This document shows positions 13,861-15,645 of a DNA stretch of 15,645 nt, piece after piece (position 1 is the stretch's first letter; each line of letters begins with the position of its first letter). Origin of the DNA: CAMTWZ01 sp964412365 (GTDB lineage: Bacteria > Bacteroidota > Rhodothermia > Balneolales > HLUCCA01). Under the pieces are notes generated by a model that searched no databases, had not been told where the DNA came from, and saw only the letters and a program-made list of their open reading frames with translations. Location of the stretch: NCBI GenBank assembly GCA_964412365.1, contig CAYPOI010000061.1, positions 1 through 15,645 of the forward strand, written 5' to 3'. Both the position numbers and the translations under genes were made by a program.

Positions 13861-15060
13861 TCAAGGCATAAACCCATACCCATGACGCATTTTCCAGAGA
13901 AAGTATTTTTCCAGGAAAATCTTGGTGACATCGTAAAACACGTTCGGGATAAGCAGAGCAAACTGCCGTGGTTTGAACAGATGGTTGCTGACCAGAAGAA
14001 CTTCTTTCTTGCCGGCATCCATCACACATAAACCGGGGATGCGTCCCCATGCCATGTGTTTAAGATCCGTGCGACCTTTCATCACCCGGACGATATTTTC
14101 TGCGACGATTTTGCCTGTCACGTCGCTCGGATAACCGGTTTTTGGCGAATTGAATGGTACGTTTCCAGCCACGAAGGGCGGAGGCACATCAACGGTAAGT
14201 CCGGCGGCCCAGATCTCTGGATAGACCGGATGTCGGTAATCATCGCCCACGGCGAGGAATCCATTCGGCATGGCGCCAAGCTTGGGTGAGTTGGTGATAA
14301 ATTCGACCCCCCGGAAAGGAGGCATCACCATGGTAAAGCTTGATGGGATTTCTTCGCCAGATTCCAATATCACGCGATCGGCCAGTACTTCTTTGAGCGC
14401 CGACTCGGTATGATAGTGGATGCGGAACATCTTCATGAACGCGGTGAGCATGGGTTCGGCGCCGGGCATGCCATCGATGCCGAAGTGTCCCAAATAGGTT
14501 TCTGGTGTCACCCAATGCAAATCTACTTGCTTGCGGACGCCTTTTGCGCGAAGCCATTCCTCCAAATTGAAAAGAAATTCATAGGCCGCGCCCATGCATC
14601 CGGCTCGTTGGGTAGCCATGATCACCATGGGTCCGGGTTTCAAAAGAAACTCGTCTAGTTTTGCACGGGTGTTCATGGCGCCGATAGGGTCGCCGATGTA
14701 AACGCTATGCTCACGCACACCTGGTGCCACATCGAAATCGACCTTTGGTCCCGTTGCGATCACAAGGTGGTCGTATGTCATCGGGCCGACGGTTGTTTCC
14801 ACGGTCTTCGTGTCGGGATCGACCGTTTCAGCTTTCGCTTTGACGAAACGAATTCCTTTCGGATCCAGAATGCTGCGTCTTGACACCGTGATGTCTTCAA
14901 TGTTCCGGCGCCGAAACGGCACCCAGATCAGCGAGGGGACGAAGAGGAAATCGTCGTGCGTATCGACGACGGTGACATCGGCGCTAGCGCCGAGTTTGCG
15001 TTTGAGTTCGAGCGCGGCAGTGATTCCTGCGAAGTTTCCACCGATGACCAATGCGTTCAT
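13861..15060 (-). CDS. Sulfide:quinone-oxidoreductase-like FAD flavoprotein
   Basis: A 399-residue member of the pyridine-nucleotide-disulfide oxidoreductase superfamily, close to sulfide:quinone reductases. FAD binding is indicated by LVIGGNFAGITAALEL (residues 4-19), by HLVIATG (98-104) and by the C-terminal flavin motif region with an AVGD. Its only two cysteines, C155 (QRAGCMGAAYEF) and C345 (GLCVMDAG), sit where SQR has its pair of sulfide-oxidising cysteines. The C-terminal amphipathic stretch FYDVTKIFLEKYFLWKM would anchor it to the membrane at the quinone pool. Oxidation of sulfide, or of a related sulfur species, to polysulfide with electrons to quinone is the likely role. GGAG five bases before the ATG supports the start. 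It ends 12 nt from the convergent lipoprotein gene. Confidence 0.85.
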   Translation of the reverse strand: MNALVIGGNFAGITAALELKRKLGASADVTVVDTHDDFLFVPSLIWVPFRRRNIEDITVSRRSILDPKGIRFVKAKAETVDPDTKTVETTVGPMTYDHLVIATGPKVDFDVAPGVREHSVYIGDPIGAMNTRAKLDEFLLKPGPMVIMATQRAGCMGAAYEFLFNLEEWLRAKGVRKQVDLHWVTPETYLGHFGIDGMPGAEPMLTAFMKMFRIHYHTESALKEVLADRVILESGEEIPSSFTMVMPPFRGVEFITNSPKLGAMPNGFLAVGDDYRHPVYPEIWAAGLTVDVPPPFVAGNVPFNSPKTGYPSDVTGKIVAENIVRVMKGRTDLKHMAWGRIPGLCVMDAGKKEVLLVSNHLFKPRQFALLIPNVFYDVTKIFLEKYFLWKMRHGYGFMP

Positions 15061-15096
15061 GGCGACTCCAATCTTGAGTTGTTGCAGACCTAAAAC

Positions 15097-15112
15097 AAGG
15101 TTAGCAAACCTT
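15097..15112. promoter_or_regulatory. Perfect inverted repeat in the SQR-like gene leader
   Basis: AAGGTT-AGCA-AACCTT (plus strand) lies 36 nt upstream of the SQR-like ATG. Its 6-4-6 geometry fits a dimeric repressor such as an ArsR-family or sulfide-responsive regulator, but the sequence differs from the ArsR operator. No clear -35/-10 pair was recognised around it. Confidence 0.5.
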
Positions 15113-15162
15113 CCATCTCGCTGCTTTTCCTTTCTTGCGAAAAGATTGGCTTATTCAGTCAT

Positions 15163-15225
15163 CAAGTACTCAAGGAAGAACATGTACTCAGGCCAGGAGT
15201 CTTCCTTGTTCTTCTTGAGTACTTG
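15163..15225. repeat. Long imperfect hairpin after mnmE
   Basis: CAAGTACTCAAGGAAGAAC (15163-15181) pairs with GTTCTTCTTGAGTACTTG (15208-15225) with one bulged base and a loop of 26 nt. TGAGTACTTG words repeat at its right edge. It lies 12 nt beyond the mnmE stop codon. No T-run follows on the minus strand, so it is a poor intrinsic terminator; it may be a repeat element or an RNA-stabilising structure. Confidence 0.65.
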
Positions 15226-15237
15226 AGTACTTGGTTC

Positions 15238-15645
15238 TTATTTCCCGATACAAAACCGGCTGAAGATCGAGTCCAGCAAATCCTCCGTCGTAATCTGCCC
15301 CGTCAACGTCCCAAGTTCTTGCAATGCGGCGCGTAGGTCGATCGCCACGAAATCTCCTGCTTTCCCGTCGTTGATGGCGGATGTGGCATCGGCTAGGTGG
15401 ATACGGGTTTTGGCCAAGGCATCCCGATGGCGGGTGGATGTCACCAATAAGCCGGATGTGTCGATATCCTTGTTTTTGAGCACGGCATCACGCATCGTTT
15501 TTTTCAGGACATCGAGCTGTGCCCCACTGGTTGCCGATATGCACAGATCGAATACGCTCAGATCGCATCCCGCTGCCAAATCGGCCTTGTTCCCCACCCG
15601 AAGCATGGATTTGTCGGGATATTGAGCGCGACTGGTGGTCCACAA
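15238..15645 (-). CDS. mnmE: tRNA uridine-5-carboxymethylaminomethyl modification GTPase MnmE, C-terminal part
   Basis: The last 135 or so codons of mnmE; the start lies beyond the window. Visible are the GTPase G4 motif NKAD (in VGNKADL), the G5-like SATSG, the helical domain that closes around the GTPase (TSTRHRDALAKTRIHL and DLRAALQELGTLTGQITTEDLLDSIFSRF) and the terminal CIGK, whose cysteine is required for tRNA modification. With MnmG, the enzyme adds the C5 group to wobble uridines of certain tRNAs. It is a housekeeping gene and marks this as chromosomal sequence. Confidence 0.96.
   Translation of the reverse strand: MWTTSRAQYPDKSMLRVGNKADLAAGCDLSVFDLCISATSGAQLDVLKKTMRDAVLKNKDIDTSGLLVTSTRHRDALAKTRIHLADATSAINDGKAGDFVAIDLRAALQELGTLTGQITTEDLLDSIFSRFCIGK

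Overview
The window (15.6 kb) looks like a chromosomal segment from the Bacteroidota/FCB group, most likely a Rhodothermota-, Balneolota- or Ignavibacteria-like lineage. Three secreted proteins end in type A sorting domains of the type IX secretion system (T9SS, motif Y/FPNPFNP), there is a TonB-dependent receptor, and coding GC is roughly 50-60 % with a few AT-rich islands. Shine-Dalgarno sequences and sigma-70-like promoters are used by some genes and are absent from others. The exact taxon cannot be fixed from this sequence alone.

Left part (1-3240, minus strand): a TPP (thiamine pyrophosphate) riboswitch precedes a TonB-dependent outer-membrane receptor, which is therefore a likely thiamine importer. 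It is followed after 13 nt by a Crp/Fnr-type regulator and then by a small DUF2892 (YgaP-like) membrane protein. A near-consensus CRP-type palindrome lies over the stop codon of the regulator, upstream of the DUF2892 gene. Beyond the riboswitch lies a leftward-facing terminator hairpin with no obvious gene, then a rightward gene for an 80-residue membrane-anchored protein with a HxxHxH motif.

Middle part (3560-10377, minus strand): three T9SS cargo proteins. A metzincin-like metalloprotease with a beta-helix region and an unrecognised 344-residue protein form one operon with a clear promoter; a GHL10-type glycoside-hydrolase-like protein stands apart. The gaps hold interspersed repeats: a ~164-bp inverted-repeat element present twice, with an internal hairpin that shows a compensatory change, and a second family rich in GTGCGA/GAAGC. 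Two of the cargo genes share an almost identical sorting-domain DNA block, 3' untranslated bases included, and the cargo/sorting-domain junction of one of them is itself made of the repeat.

Right part (10378-13848): an arsenic island, arsR-arsM-acr3 (sensor/repressor, arsenite methyltransferase, arsenite efflux), read leftward from a sigma-70-like promoter whose -10 box lies inside a 16-bp inverted repeat. A 14/16 copy of that repeat covers the arsM start. Divergent from arsR is a putative lipoprotein with CxCC, GCPV and His-rich motifs that probably shares the operator and may be an undescribed arsenic- or metal-linked component.

Right edge (13861-15645, minus strand): a sulfide:quinone-oxidoreductase-like flavoprotein with a palindrome in its leader, a long hairpin, and the 3' end of mnmE (tRNA wobble-uridine modification GTPase).
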